From Streptomyces tirandamycinicus (lineage in GTDB: Bacteria; Actinomycetota; Actinomycetes; Streptomycetales; Streptomycetaceae): a stretch of DNA of 64,000 nucleotides. The notes beneath the pieces are model-generated. The model was not told the DNA's origin and searched no databases. It saw only the letters and a list, made by a program, of their open reading frames with translations. Below, piece by piece: positions 1-7,193 of this stretch. The stretch spans positions 2,413,501 to 2,477,500 of the forward strand of contig NZ_CP029188.1 of assembly GCF_003097515.1 (NCBI RefSeq). Reading direction: 5' to 3'. A program made the position numbers and the translations under genes. How positions within the stretch are numbered: position 1 is the stretch's first letter; every line of letters starts with the position of its first letter.

Positions 1-394
1 GGTAGGGCAGACCGTAGAACGCGACCTCGCCGTGCCCGTCCCGCAGCACCACGGGGGTGGCGCAGCCGGCGGGGTCGGTGCGCAGGTGGATCCCGGCGCG
101 CTCGATCAGTCCGGAGGCCACTCCGAGCCGGCGGGCCGAGTCGTGGTTGCCGGAGATCATCACGGTGGGCACGCCCGCGTCGGCGAGCCGGTGCAGCACG
201 TCGTCGAACAACTCCACGGCGGCCAGGGGCGGTACGGCCCTGTCGTAGACGTCGCCCGCCACCAGTACGGCGTCCACGTCGTGTGCGTGCGCCGTGGCGA
301 CCAGGTGGTCGAGGAAGGCCTTCTGTGCGCCGAGCAGGCTCACCCGGTGGAACGAACGTCCCAAGTGCCAGTCCGACGTGTGCAGAAATCTCAA
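1..394 (-). CDS. sbcD: Exonuclease SbcD, N-terminal part (cut by window edge)
   Basis: The 131 visible codons are the N-terminal part of a calcineurin-type metallophosphoesterase of the SbcD/Mre11 family, which together with SbcC opens and trims DNA hairpins and double-strand ends. Visible metal-binding motifs are DWH (residues 8-10), GDVYD (47-51) and GNHDS (82-86). The gene runs off the left edge, so its C-terminal half and any sbcC partner cannot be seen. I chose TTG at 394 as start because the frame then begins MRFLHTSDWHLGRSFH, the usual SbcD N-terminus, with a GGAG sequence about 8 nt upstream. No ATG or GTG fits as well. The family call is secure; the exact start is an inference. Confidence 0.88.
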   Translation of the reverse strand, partial: MRFLHTSDWHLGRSFHRVSLLGAQKAFLDHLVATAHAHDVDAVLVAGDVYDRAVPPLAAVELFDDVLHRLADAGVPTVMISGNHDSARRLGVASGLIERAGIHLRTDPAGCATPVVLRDGHGEVAFYGLPY

Positions 395-650
395 GAAAAC
401 GGCTCCGACCTGATCGTGTCCCCTCCCGGCCCGGTAGCCGGTGCCCGGCCGGGGCGCGAGGCCCGCCGGACGGCACCGACCACGTTAGCGCCGGTGGTCG
501 CCCGCTTCCCCCGGAGCCTCGGTTTTCACCCGATTCCGGGAGCGGTTCCCTCGGCCCGGGGCCGACGACCCGTCCGTTCCTTTCCCAGCCCCCGTCCCAG
601 TCTCTTTCCCAGCCCCCGACCCCGTCGCCGTCGCCGTCGCAGTTTCAGCC

Positions 651-1277
651 TCAGGCGTCGCCGTACGCCTCACCACCGAGCTCCAGCAGGGCCGTGCCCG
701 CGGTGATGTCCGCGAGCCAGGCGCGGAAGGCGTCCACCTCGGAGTCCGGCAGGCCGATCTCGATCGTCACCGACTCCCCGTACCGCACGTCCCGCACCTC
801 CCGGCCGGTCGCGCGCAGATCGTTCTCCACCTTGCCGGCGCGCTGGTGGTCGACGGTGACGGTGGCGAGCCGGAAGCGCTGCCGGGTCACGGTGCCGAGC
901 GCGTCCAGGGCCTCGCCGACCGCACCGCCGTAGGCGCGGATGAGCCCGCCCGCGCCGAGCTTCACCCCGCCGTAGTAGCGGGTGACCACGGCCACGGCGT
1001 AGCGGACGTCACGGCGGAGCAGCATCTGCAGCATCGGCACCCCGGCCGTGCCGCCGGGCTCGCCGTCGTCGCTCGCCTTCTGGACGGCGGCGTCGGCGCC
1101 GATGACGTACGCGAAGCAGTTGTGGGTGGCGGTCGGGTGCACCCGGCGGACGTGCGCGACGAAGTCCTGCGCCTCCCGCTCGGTCGCGGCCGGGGCGAGC
1201 GCGCAGATGAAGCGCGATCGGTTGATCTCGGTCTCGTGCACGCCCTCGCGGGCGACCGTCCGGTACTGCTCCTGCAT
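651..1277 (-). CDS. YigZ/IMPACT family protein
   Basis: This 208-residue protein belongs to the IMPACT/YigZ (UPF0029) family, the bacterial relatives of a eukaryotic regulator of translation; the biochemical role in bacteria is unsettled. The family signature SDDGEPGGTAG lies at residues 69-79, followed by VVTRYYGGVKLGAGGL (97-112). Length and architecture are normal: an N-terminal IMPACT domain, then a ferredoxin-like C-terminal domain. The ATG at 1277 gives the family-typical beginning. It is read in the same direction as sbcD but 256 nt away, so probably a separate transcript. The 256-nt gap between them holds C-rich tandem repeats near 571-625 and no gene that I can support. Confidence 0.9.
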   Translation of the reverse strand: MQEQYRTVAREGVHETEINRSRFICALAPAATEREAQDFVAHVRRVHPTATHNCFAYVIGADAAVQKASDDGEPGGTAGVPMLQMLLRRDVRYAVAVVTRYYGGVKLGAGGLIRAYGGAVGEALDALGTVTRQRFRLATVTVDHQRAGKVENDLRATGREVRDVRYGESVTIEIGLPDSEVDAFRAWLADITAGTALLELGGEAYGDA

Positions 1278-1452
1278 CCCGCCACCCTATGCCGCCGCCC
1301 GGCCCGCACGGCCGGTGGGCCGGGCGCCGCCCGGGGGGCGGGACAGGGAGGCATGGGGCCGCCGCCATGACGCGCCGAAGGCACCGGTCGCCGCGGCTCG
1401 CGGTGGCGGCCGTCGCGGGGCCCGGGCGCGTGCGGGCCCGGCTTGGGTTCTA

Positions 1453-1497
1453 ACGGTCCTCGCAACACCCGCGATCTGTGGGAGTTGCGAGGACCGT
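1453..1497 (+). promoter_or_regulatory. Perfect 14-bp inverted repeat around the transposase start
   Basis: Arms 1453-1466 (ACGGTCCTCGCAAC) and 1484-1497 (GTTGCGAGGACCGT) are exactly complementary, with a 17-nt loop holding the GTG start at 1478. In RNA this would fold across the initiation region. Insertion sequences often use such structures to block transposase translation from transcripts that read in from outside; that role here is inferred. The left arm also overlaps the inner part of the left terminal repeat. Confidence 0.6.
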
Positions 1498-2887
1498 GGT
1501 CGTTGAGCGGGCTGATCTTGCGGGGGTGAGGGAGCGTTTCCTTGCGCGGCTGGACGTCGTGGGGAGCGTGACCGTGGTGGCGCGTGAGCTGGGGGTGAAC
1601 CGGAACACCGCCTTCGGCTGGGCACGGCAGACCGGCCGGTGTTCGGTGCGCCTGCCACGGCGGCATCCGCGGCGGGACGAGTACGAGCGGCTGCGGGCCG
1701 AGGGCGTCGCGCAGTCCGTGGCGGCGAGGCGCGTCGGTGTGAACGAGCGCACGGCCCGGGACTGGGACCAGGGCGTCAAGAAGACCGCAACGACAAGGAC
1801 CTATGCCGACGGCCGCCGTGTCGACTACGCGGCGGGGACCGTCACGATGGGCGGCGTGACCGCACCATCGGTGGGCCTGGCGGCCCTGGACAAGCAACTC
1901 CACCCCAGGTTCCTGACGCTCGCCGAACGCGAGCAGATCCGTGATCTGCGCGCGGCGGGTCAGTCACTGCGGGCGATCGGGCGTGCTCTGGGACGGCCGG
2001 CGAGCACGGTCAAGCGGGAGATCGACACCAACTCCGGCAGCGGGGGCTACCAGCCCTACGCGGCCCACCGGGCGGCGGCAGCGCGCAGGCCCCGGCCCAA
2101 GGAGCGCAAGCTGCTGCGCGAGGGACGGCTGCGCCGCTTCGTCCAGGACCACCTGCGCAGGCGGTGGTCACCGCAGCAGATCTGCCACGCTCTACGCAGG
2201 GAACATCCCGACGACGAGAGCATGCGGGTGAGCGTGGAAACGATCTACCAGGCGCTGTACTTCCAGGCCCGCGGCGGCCTGAAACGGGAAGTGCAGACAG
2301 CCATCCGCTCCGGCCGGACCCGCCGCAAACCACGCCGGGATCCCCAGCGGCGCACGCCGCGGTTCACCGACCCGATGATCATGATCAGCGACCGCCCCGC
2401 CGCCGTCGAGGACCGGGCCGTGCCCGGGCACTGGGAAGGCGACCTGATCATCGGCGCAGGCGGGCGCTCCGCTATCGCCACCCTGGTCGAACGCAGCACC
2501 CGTTACACCATGCTGGTCCACCTGCCGGGCGGAGCCCACGACGCCGAGACCGTCCGCGACGGCCTCGTCACCACGATCCAGACCCTGCCCGCCCACCTGC
2601 GCGGCTCCCTCACCTGGGACCAGGGCAGCGAGATGGCACGCCACAAGCAGTTCACCATGGCCACCGGCATGCCCGTCTACTTCTGCGACCCGGCCTCGCC
2701 CTGGCAACGCGGCTCGAACGAGAACACGAACGGGCTGCTGCGGCAGTACTTCCCCAAGGGCACCGACCTGAGCGTCCACAGTCCCGAAGACCTCGAACAC
2801 GTCGCTCAGGAACTCAACGGCCGCCCACGCAAGACGCTCGGCTGGGATACCCCAGCCGAGCGACTACGTGATCTACTCACCACCTGA
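1478..2887 (+). CDS. IS30-family transposase
   Basis: A 469-residue DDE transposase that moves the surrounding element. It has helix-turn-helix-like segments near residues 30-50 and 80-97 and the IS30-type HTH near 155-182. The integrase core carries GHWEGDLI (Asp322), TWDQGSEM (Asp381) and NENTNGLLRQYFPKG (Glu415), the family's DDE residues with the characteristic Asn-rich third motif. It is somewhat longer than many IS30 transposases because of the N-terminal HTH pair. Start: GTG at 1478, but this codon lies in the loop of a perfect 14-bp inverted repeat (1453-1466 with 1484-1497), so a later start is possible. No frameshift or missing catalytic residue is seen, so the element is potentially active. 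Confidence 0.92.
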   Translation: MGVARTVVVERADLAGVRERFLARLDVVGSVTVVARELGVNRNTAFGWARQTGRCSVRLPRRHPRRDEYERLRAEGVAQSVAARRVGVNERTARDWDQGVKKTATTRTYADGRRVDYAAGTVTMGGVTAPSVGLAALDKQLHPRFLTLAEREQIRDLRAAGQSLRAIGRALGRPASTVKREIDTNSGSGGYQPYAAHRAAAARRPRPKERKLLREGRLRRFVQDHLRRRWSPQQICHALRREHPDDESMRVSVETIYQALYFQARGGLKREVQTAIRSGRTRRKPRRDPQRRTPRFTDPMIMISDRPAAVEDRAVPGHWEGDLIIGAGGRSAIATLVERSTRYTMLVHLPGGAHDAETVRDGLVTTIQTLPAHLRGSLTWDQGSEMARHKQFTMATGMPVYFCDPASPWQRGSNENTNGLLRQYFPKGTDLSVHSPEDLEHVAQELNGRPRKTLGWDTPAERLRDLLTT

Positions 2888-2924
2888 AACCAAGCGGTGT
2901 TGCGACGACCCCTTGAACCCAAGC

Positions 2925-2956
2925 GGGCGCGTGCGGGCCCGGGCGCGTGCGGGCCC
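2925..2956. repeat. 16-bp tandem repeat split by IS30 insertion
   Basis: Two units of GGGCGCGTGCGGGCCC lie at 2925-2940 and 2941-2956, and a third ends just left of the element (1424-1439). The element sits between copy one and copy two. Confidence 0.85.
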
Positions 2957-3106
2957 GGGCGCGATGCGGACGCAGCCCGTCCGCGGCCTCCCCGCCTCCA
3001 GCGGGAATGCCGGGAGACCCTCGGCCGTTCCCCACACTGCGGCGGCAGCCCGGCTCCCCGGCGGGAGGCCGGCTCCGCGGCGGGATACCGACCAGGGAGG
3101 CAGCAC

Positions 3107-3514
3107 GTGCAAAGCGAGACGGACAGCGTCCGCAGGATCCTCAACGATCTCGGCGACACCTGGGCGGTCGTCGGCCTCTCCTCGAACGAGCGGCGCGCCG
3201 CCTACGGGGTCGCGCGGGTGCTGCAGCACTACGGCAAACGCATCGTGCCGGTGCACCCGAAGGCCGAGACGGTCCACGGGGAGCCGGGCTATCCGTCCCT
3301 CGACGCCGTTCCGTTCGACGTCGACGTCGTGGACGTCTTCGTCAACAGCACCCTGGCCGGCTCGGTCGCCGACCAGGCCGTGGCCAAGGGCGCCCGGGCG
3401 GTGTGGTTCCAGTTGGGCGTCGTCGACGAGGAGGCGTACGAGCGGACCCGCGCCGCGGGCCTCGAGATGGTCATGGACCGCTGCCCGGCGATCGAACTCC
3501 CGCTGCTTGACTGA
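3107..3514 (+). CDS. CoA-binding domain protein (YccU-like)
   Basis: A 135-residue single-domain Rossmann-fold protein of the CoA-binding (YccU/succinyl-CoA-synthetase-alpha-like) family. The nucleotide-binding start AVVGLSSNERRAAYGVARVL (about residues 18-37) and VDVVDVFVN (about 73-81) fit the family, as does the short length. The physiological ligand of these stand-alone domains is not established. Start: GTG at 3107 with GGGAGG 6-10 nt upstream; longer open frames upstream run into repeat DNA and the insertion sequence and look non-coding. The nearest downstream gene is convergent, across an imperfect tandem-repeat region. Confidence 0.82.
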   Translation: MQSETDSVRRILNDLGDTWAVVGLSSNERRAAYGVARVLQHYGKRIVPVHPKAETVHGEPGYPSLDAVPFDVDVVDVFVNSTLAGSVADQAVAKGARAVWFQLGVVDEEAYERTRAAGLEMVMDRCPAIELPLLD

Positions 3515-3534
3515 AGCGGTCCCGCCGTAAGGCC

Positions 3535-3662
3535 GGGCGCGCTCCCGCCAGGTGCTCGGGTGCGGTTCAGCCGGGTGCGCTCCCGCCGTGTGCAGGGGTG
3601 CCGTTCAGCCGGGTGATCGGGTGCCGTTCAGCGGGGTGAGGGCGCCGTTCAGCGGGGTGGTG
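3535..3662. repeat. Imperfect tandem repeats between convergent genes
   Basis: Four related units of the form TGCCGTTCAGCSGGGTG begin near 3561, 3599, 3622 and 3643, with the unit GCTCCCGCC also repeated. They fill most of the space between the stop of the CoA-binding gene and the stop of the YbaK-like gene. Confidence 0.75.
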
Positions 3663-3707
3663 CGGGCGACGTGCGGCGAGCGCCTCGCCCACTGATCGCC
3701 GGAGCCC

Positions 3708-4265
3708 TCAGGCGGTGCCGAGACCGTCGAGCACCACGGCGCCCGGGAGCCCGGCGAAGACCTTCCCCGGCACGATCAGCTTGCCGCGGCGGCGGCCGCT
3801 GCCGATCAGCACCCACTCGGTGTCGACGACCGCGGAGTCGACGAGCAGCGGCCAGTCGGCGGGCAGGCCGATCGGGGTGATCCCGCCGTACTCCATGCCG
3901 GTCTCGCCCGTAGCGGTCTCCATGGGGGCGAACGACGCCTTGCGGACGCCGAGTTGCCTGCGCACCACGCCGTTGACGTCGACCCGGGTACGGGACAGGA
4001 CCAGGCACGCGGCAAGGGTCGACGCATTGCCGCGCCTGCCGGCCACGACGACGCAGTTGGCCGAGGTGGTGAGGAGGTCGGCGCCGTGGTGCTCGACGAA
4101 CACGGCGGTGTCCGCGATGGCCGGGTCGGTGTCGACGTACAGCAGTTGGCGGGCCGGGACGTCGCCGTGCCAGGCCCGCACGGCGTCGGCGACCGGGGCG
4201 GTGAGGAGGTCGAGGCACTCGGGTGCGGGGCGGGCCTCGTCGAAGTCTCCGATGGGTGCGCGCAT
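3708..4265 (-). CDS. YbaK/EbsC-type aminoacyl-tRNA deacylase
   Basis: A 185-residue protein of the YbaK/ProX family, which hydrolyses mischarged aminoacyl-tRNAs in trans and so protects translation accuracy. Features include ADTAVFVEHHG (about 50-60), the Asn-Cys-Val-Val-Val strand near 67-71, VLSRTRVDVNGVVRRQLGVRKASFAP (about 87-112) and a glycine-rich YGGITPIGLP region (about 125-134), a typical YbaK layout. Start: ATG at 4265; the frame is open for another 38 codons upstream, but that part is repeat-derived and lacks family similarity. Which tRNA it edits cannot be told from sequence. Confidence 0.8.
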   Translation of the reverse strand: MRAPIGDFDEARPAPECLDLLTAPVADAVRAWHGDVPARQLLYVDTDPAIADTAVFVEHHGADLLTTSANCVVVAGRRGNASTLAACLVLSRTRVDVNGVVRRQLGVRKASFAPMETATGETGMEYGGITPIGLPADWPLLVDSAVVDTEWVLIGSGRRRGKLIVPGKVFAGLPGAVVLDGLGTA

Positions 4266-4346
4266 GAGCAGCACGCTACAGCCGACGGGGTTCACCCGGC
4301 CCGGCGTCTCGCCGGAGGGGTTTCCCGCGGCCGGCTGACCGACCCC

Positions 4347-4430
4347 GTCCCAGCGCACGCGGTTCCGCGACCCGCCCACCGTCCCGGTCCCAGCGCACGG
4401 GGTTCCCGCGGCCCGCCCACCGTCCCGGTC
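4347..4430. repeat. 40-bp imperfect tandem repeat
   Basis: Two units begin GTCCCAGCGCACG at 4347 and 4387 and continue with CGGCCC/CGACCC-GCCCACC-type sequence. They lie just downstream of the 3' end of the cupin regulator gene and upstream of the YbaK-like gene. Confidence 0.75.
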
Positions 4431-4464
4431 TCCTGGGAGGGGGTGCCGCGGCGATCCGGTCGTC

Positions 4465-5037
4465 TCAGCGGGCAGGCGGGATGGAGACCGCCATGGTCAT
4501 CTCGACCGTCTCGGTGCCCGCGTTCCGGTAGACGTGCGGCACGTTCGCCTCGTAGGTGGCCGAGGTTCCGGCCGGCACGGTGTACGGCTGCCCCTCGACG
4601 ATAAGGGTGAGCTCCCCGGAGGTGACGTGCAGCAGCTCGACGGTCCCGTCGGGGTGGGGATCGGAGGCACTCTCCTCCCCCGGCGTCAGCGTCCAGGCCC
4701 AGAGTTCCAGCGGCCCACGGGCCTCGGTGCCGACGAGCAGAGTGGTCGAGCTGCCGCCGGGGGTGGACCACATCCGTACGGCCTGCTCCCGCGGCACGAG
4801 CTGGACCTGTGGTCCCTGCTCGTAGTCGAGGAGCGTGGTGATGCTGACCCCGAGCGCGTCGGCGAGTTTGACCGTCGTGCCCACGCTCGGATTGGTACGC
4901 GCCTGCTCGATCTGGATGATCATGCCGCGGCTGACGCCCGAACGGGCGGCGAGGGCATCGAGCGTGAAGCCCCGCTCGCCGCGCCAGCGCTTCAGGTTGC
5001 GGGCGAGCGACTGCGTGAGCTGTTCGAGGTCCGACAC
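4465..5037 (-). CDS. XRE-family regulator with C-terminal cupin domain
   Basis: A 190-residue transcription factor. Residues about 10-70 form a Cro/C1-type helix-turn-helix (LDALAARSGVSRGMIIQIEQ), and residues about 105-185 form a small beta-barrel cupin (DPHPDGTVELLHVTSGELTL) that presumably senses a small ligand. This is the common SutR/PuuR-like design of about 190 residues. It is divergent from an EamA exporter gene with 92 nt between the two starts; that gap holds a near-perfect palindrome, so the simplest model is that this protein controls the exporter and itself. The effector is unknown. The ATG at 5037 places the HTH at its normal distance from the N-terminus. Confidence 0.87.
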   Translation of the reverse strand: MSDLEQLTQSLARNLKRWRGERGFTLDALAARSGVSRGMIIQIEQARTNPSVGTTVKLADALGVSITTLLDYEQGPQVQLVPREQAVRMWSTPGGSSTTLLVGTEARGPLELWAWTLTPGEESASDPHPDGTVELLHVTSGELTLIVEGQPYTVPAGTSATYEANVPHVYRNAGTETVEMTMAVSIPPAR

Positions 5038-5062
5038 ATTCCGTCCAATATTTTTAATAGAC

Positions 5063-5082
5063 TAGTTCAACCTGTTGTACTA
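5063..5082. promoter_or_regulatory. Candidate operator between XRE/cupin and EamA genes
   Basis: An imperfect palindrome with arms TAGTTCAA and TTGTACTA separated by CCTG lies in an unusually A+T-rich divergent intergenic region (5038-5129). Its place next to a helix-turn-helix gene makes it a likely operator; binding is inferred. Confidence 0.5.
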
Positions 5083-5129
5083 CGGTGTGGTGCACCCGAT
5101 CGTTCACCGAACTGTACTGCGAGGCATCG

Positions 5130-5996
5130 ATGACAGCCCTGTTCGCCCTGGCCACCAGTCTCCTGTGGGGGCTGGCCGACTTCGGCGGCGGGCTGCTGAC
5201 GCGACGCACCCCCGCGCTGACGGTCGTGGTGGTCTCGCAGACGATCGCCGTGGCCGTCCTCGGCGCGATCGTCGCGGTCACCGGCGCCTGGAGCGAGGCG
5301 GGCCCCCTGCTCTGGTACGCGGTGGCCGCCGGTGTCGTCGGTCCGGTGGCGATGCTGAGCTTCTACAAGGCGCTGGCCCTCGGCCCCATGGGCGTCGTCT
5401 CCCCCCTGGGATCGCTCGGGGTCGTCGTGCCCGTCTCCGTGGGGCTGCTCCTCGGTGAGCGGCCCGGGGTGCTGCAGTTCGCCGGTATCGGCGTCGCCGT
5501 CGCGGGCGTCCTGCTCGCGGGCGGCCCGGAACTGCGGGGCGCGCCGGTGCAGCGCCAGGCGATCCTGCTGACCCTGCTCGCCGCCTTCGGGTTCGGCTCC
5601 GTGATGGCACTCATCGCCGAGGCGTCGACCACGATCACCGGCCTGTTCCTGGCACTGTTCGTGCAACGCGTGACGAACGTCCTGGTGGGCGGCGCGGCGC
5701 TGTACGTCTCGGTGAGGCGGGGCGGCCGCGTGCTCCCGGAGGACGGGGACCCGGGCCTGATCGTCCGCTCGCTGCCGGCCCTCGCCTTCGTGGGCCTGGC
5801 GGACGTGGCCGCCAACGGCACGTACGCCATCGCCGCGCAGCAGGGCCCGGTCGCGGTCGCGGCGGTACTCGCCTCGCTCTACCCCGTGGTCACCGCCCTG
5901 GCCGCGCGCGGCGTGCTCAAGGAGCGGCTGCGCGCCGTCCAGGCCGCCGGCGCCGGGCTGGCGCTCGTCGGCACGGTCCTGCTGGCGACGGGCTGA
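5130..5996 (+). CDS. EamA/DMT-family transporter
   Basis: A 288-residue inner-membrane protein with ten predicted hydrophobic segments arranged as two EamA repeats (roughly residues 2-137 and 147-288). The second repeat contains AALYVSVRRGG and ends in a hydrophobic segment, LALVGTVLLATG. Members of this family export amino acids, nucleotides or small metabolites; the substrate cannot be assigned. Start: ATG at 5130, which begins directly with the first membrane helix (MTALFALATSLLWGLADF); the 15 codons upstream in frame cross the presumed operator/promoter region. Its control is likely by the divergent cupin regulator. Confidence 0.88.
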   Translation: MTALFALATSLLWGLADFGGGLLTRRTPALTVVVVSQTIAVAVLGAIVAVTGAWSEAGPLLWYAVAAGVVGPVAMLSFYKALALGPMGVVSPLGSLGVVVPVSVGLLLGERPGVLQFAGIGVAVAGVLLAGGPELRGAPVQRQAILLTLLAAFGFGSVMALIAEASTTITGLFLALFVQRVTNVLVGGAALYVSVRRGGRVLPEDGDPGLIVRSLPALAFVGLADVAANGTYAIAAQQGPVAVAAVLASLYPVVTALAARGVLKERLRAVQAAGAGLALVGTVLLATG

Positions 5997-6022
5997 CCGC
6001 TGCCCGCGGGCCCGGTCACGCC

Positions 6023-6135
6023 GGGCCATCGGCCGCTCGGCGTACGTCGAGGCCGGCTCCGGGCCATCGGCCGCTCGGCGTACGTCGAGGCCGGCGCCCG
6101 GCCACCGGCCGCTCAGCGTTCGTCGAGGTCGGCGA
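6023..6135. repeat. 38-bp tandem repeat derived from a gene 3' end
   Basis: Units begin at 6023, 6061 and 6099 with an exact period of 38. The first two are nearly identical (GGCCATCGGCCGCTCGGCG and onward). The third is diverged and contains the last codons and stop (6113-6115) of the acyltransferase gene. The outer copies therefore look like tandem duplications of the coding end that now lie beyond the stop codon. Confidence 0.8.
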
Positions 6136-6850
6136 GGGCGACCAGTTGCTCCGGTGTCACACCCTCCGGGATCGGCAGGGGCGCGGGCGTCCGCATCGGA
6201 GGCTGCCAGCCCTCCACCGGGTCCCAGCTGCGGACCACCCGGGCGGGCGCACCGGCGACCACGGCGTGGTCCGGCACCTCGCCGCGGACGACGGCCCCCG
6301 CCGCGACCACGACATTGCGCCCGAGGCGGGCTCCGGGCAGGATCACGGCGCCCGTGCCCAGCCAGCAACCGGGCCCGATCTCCACGGGCTCGGCGCGCGG
6401 CCACTGCTTCCCGACCGGTGTGCAGGGGTCGTCGTAGCTGTGGTTGGTCGAGGTGATGTAGACGTACGGGCCGCAGTACGTGTCGGAGCCGATCCTCACC
6501 CGCGTGTCGGCGATGACATGACTGCCGCGGCCGAGCACCACACCGTCGCCGAGGGTGAGGATCGGGTCGGGCCCGAGGTCGAGACCGGGCATCATGCCCG
6601 CGGTCAGCGTCACCTGCTCGGCGATGATGCAGTGCTCGCCGAGTTCGATCCACGCCTCCCCGAACACCGTTCCCTGCGGGAACGCCAGCCGGGTACCGGT
6701 GCCGATGGCCCGGAAGCGCAGCGGGCCTGGCCGCTCCGCGGTCACCGCACCGGCCTCCCGCGCCCAGCGCCAGCCGCCGTGCACGGCCCGCGACACCAGA
6801 CGCCGCCACCAGGAGGCCAGTGGGAGGAACGTGTTTCGGTTTTTCGGCAC
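6113..6850 (-). CDS. Left-handed beta-helix acyltransferase
   Basis: A 245-residue trimeric-type acyltransferase built of hexapeptide repeats (about residues 50-215), resembling maltose/galactoside O-acetyltransferases. The segment ITSTNHSYDDP (about 133-143) supplies the catalytic-type His, and PVEIGPGCWLGTGAVILPGARLG followed by VVAGAPARVVRSWDP is the family's typical end. The acceptor sugar or metabolite is unknown. Start: ATG at 6850; the basic, aromatic N-terminus (WWRRLVSRAVHGGWRW) looks amphipathic. It is convergent with the EamA gene, and its last codons form the innermost unit of a 38-bp tandem repeat. Confidence 0.85.
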   Translation of the reverse strand: MPKNRNTFLPLASWWRRLVSRAVHGGWRWAREAGAVTAERPGPLRFRAIGTGTRLAFPQGTVFGEAWIELGEHCIIAEQVTLTAGMMPGLDLGPDPILTLGDGVVLGRGSHVIADTRVRIGSDTYCGPYVYITSTNHSYDDPCTPVGKQWPRAEPVEIGPGCWLGTGAVILPGARLGRNVVVAAGAVVRGEVPDHAVVAGAPARVVRSWDPVEGWQPPMRTPAPLPIPEGVTPEQLVALADLDER

Positions 6851-7193
6851 CAGGCCACGTTAGTGGGCCCGGACGCGGGCAACCCGGGACGTGCGCTGTG
6901 ACCTTCACCCCACGCCGTGCGGCGCGTGGAATCGGGTGGAATCGCGAGGGAGCCGCGGTGGAATTGCGAGGGGTGGCCCAGACGGCAGTCTGGGGTGGGA
7001 GACCCGAGCGTCCACGAGGAGCCGGACGGGGAGACGCGGGAACGCGGACGTGCGGGAACGCGGACAGGTGACCACGCGGCCACCCGGGGGAGCCCGGCAC
7101 ACGGACGGACGCGAAGCGAAGAGACAACGAGACGAAGCGAAGAGACGAAGCGAAGAGACGAAGGAGACGATGAGACGATGAGAAGGGACCAGG
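6851..7193. other. 343-nt divergent intergenic region with purine-rich repeats
   Basis: No gene supported. The right part (about 7108-7188) is almost pure A+G on the plus strand, with GACGAAGCGAAGA repeated at 7131 and 7144 (period 13) and then GACGATGA repeats. It would form the 5' leader of the FUSC transporter mRNA. The divergent promoters of the acyltransferase and FUSC genes must also lie here, but I cannot place them. Confidence 0.6.

Larger units (their letters stand above)
1442..2923 (+). mobile_element. IS30-family insertion sequence, 1,482 bp, intact
   Basis: The element is bounded by imperfect inverted repeats at 1442-1469 and 2896-2923 that match at 24 of 28 positions; both begin CTTGGGTTC and both contain TCGCAACACC. 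Setting the ends there leaves CGG at 1439-1441 and CGG at 2924-2926, a 3-bp target duplication as expected for IS30 relatives. Removing the element and one CGG restores a perfect run of three 16-bp units GGGCGCGTGCGGGCCC, so it landed inside a small G+C-rich tandem array. It carries one complete transposase gene and lies between yigZ and a CoA-binding protein gene, disrupting neither. Confidence 0.93.

Noticed and set aside
1424..2941. Apparent 17-bp direct repeat flanking the IS30 element, as if it made an unusually long target duplication
   Set aside because: Moving the ends by one base gives a 3-bp CGG duplication with matching inverted repeats, and the longer match is a pre-existing 16-bp tandem array.
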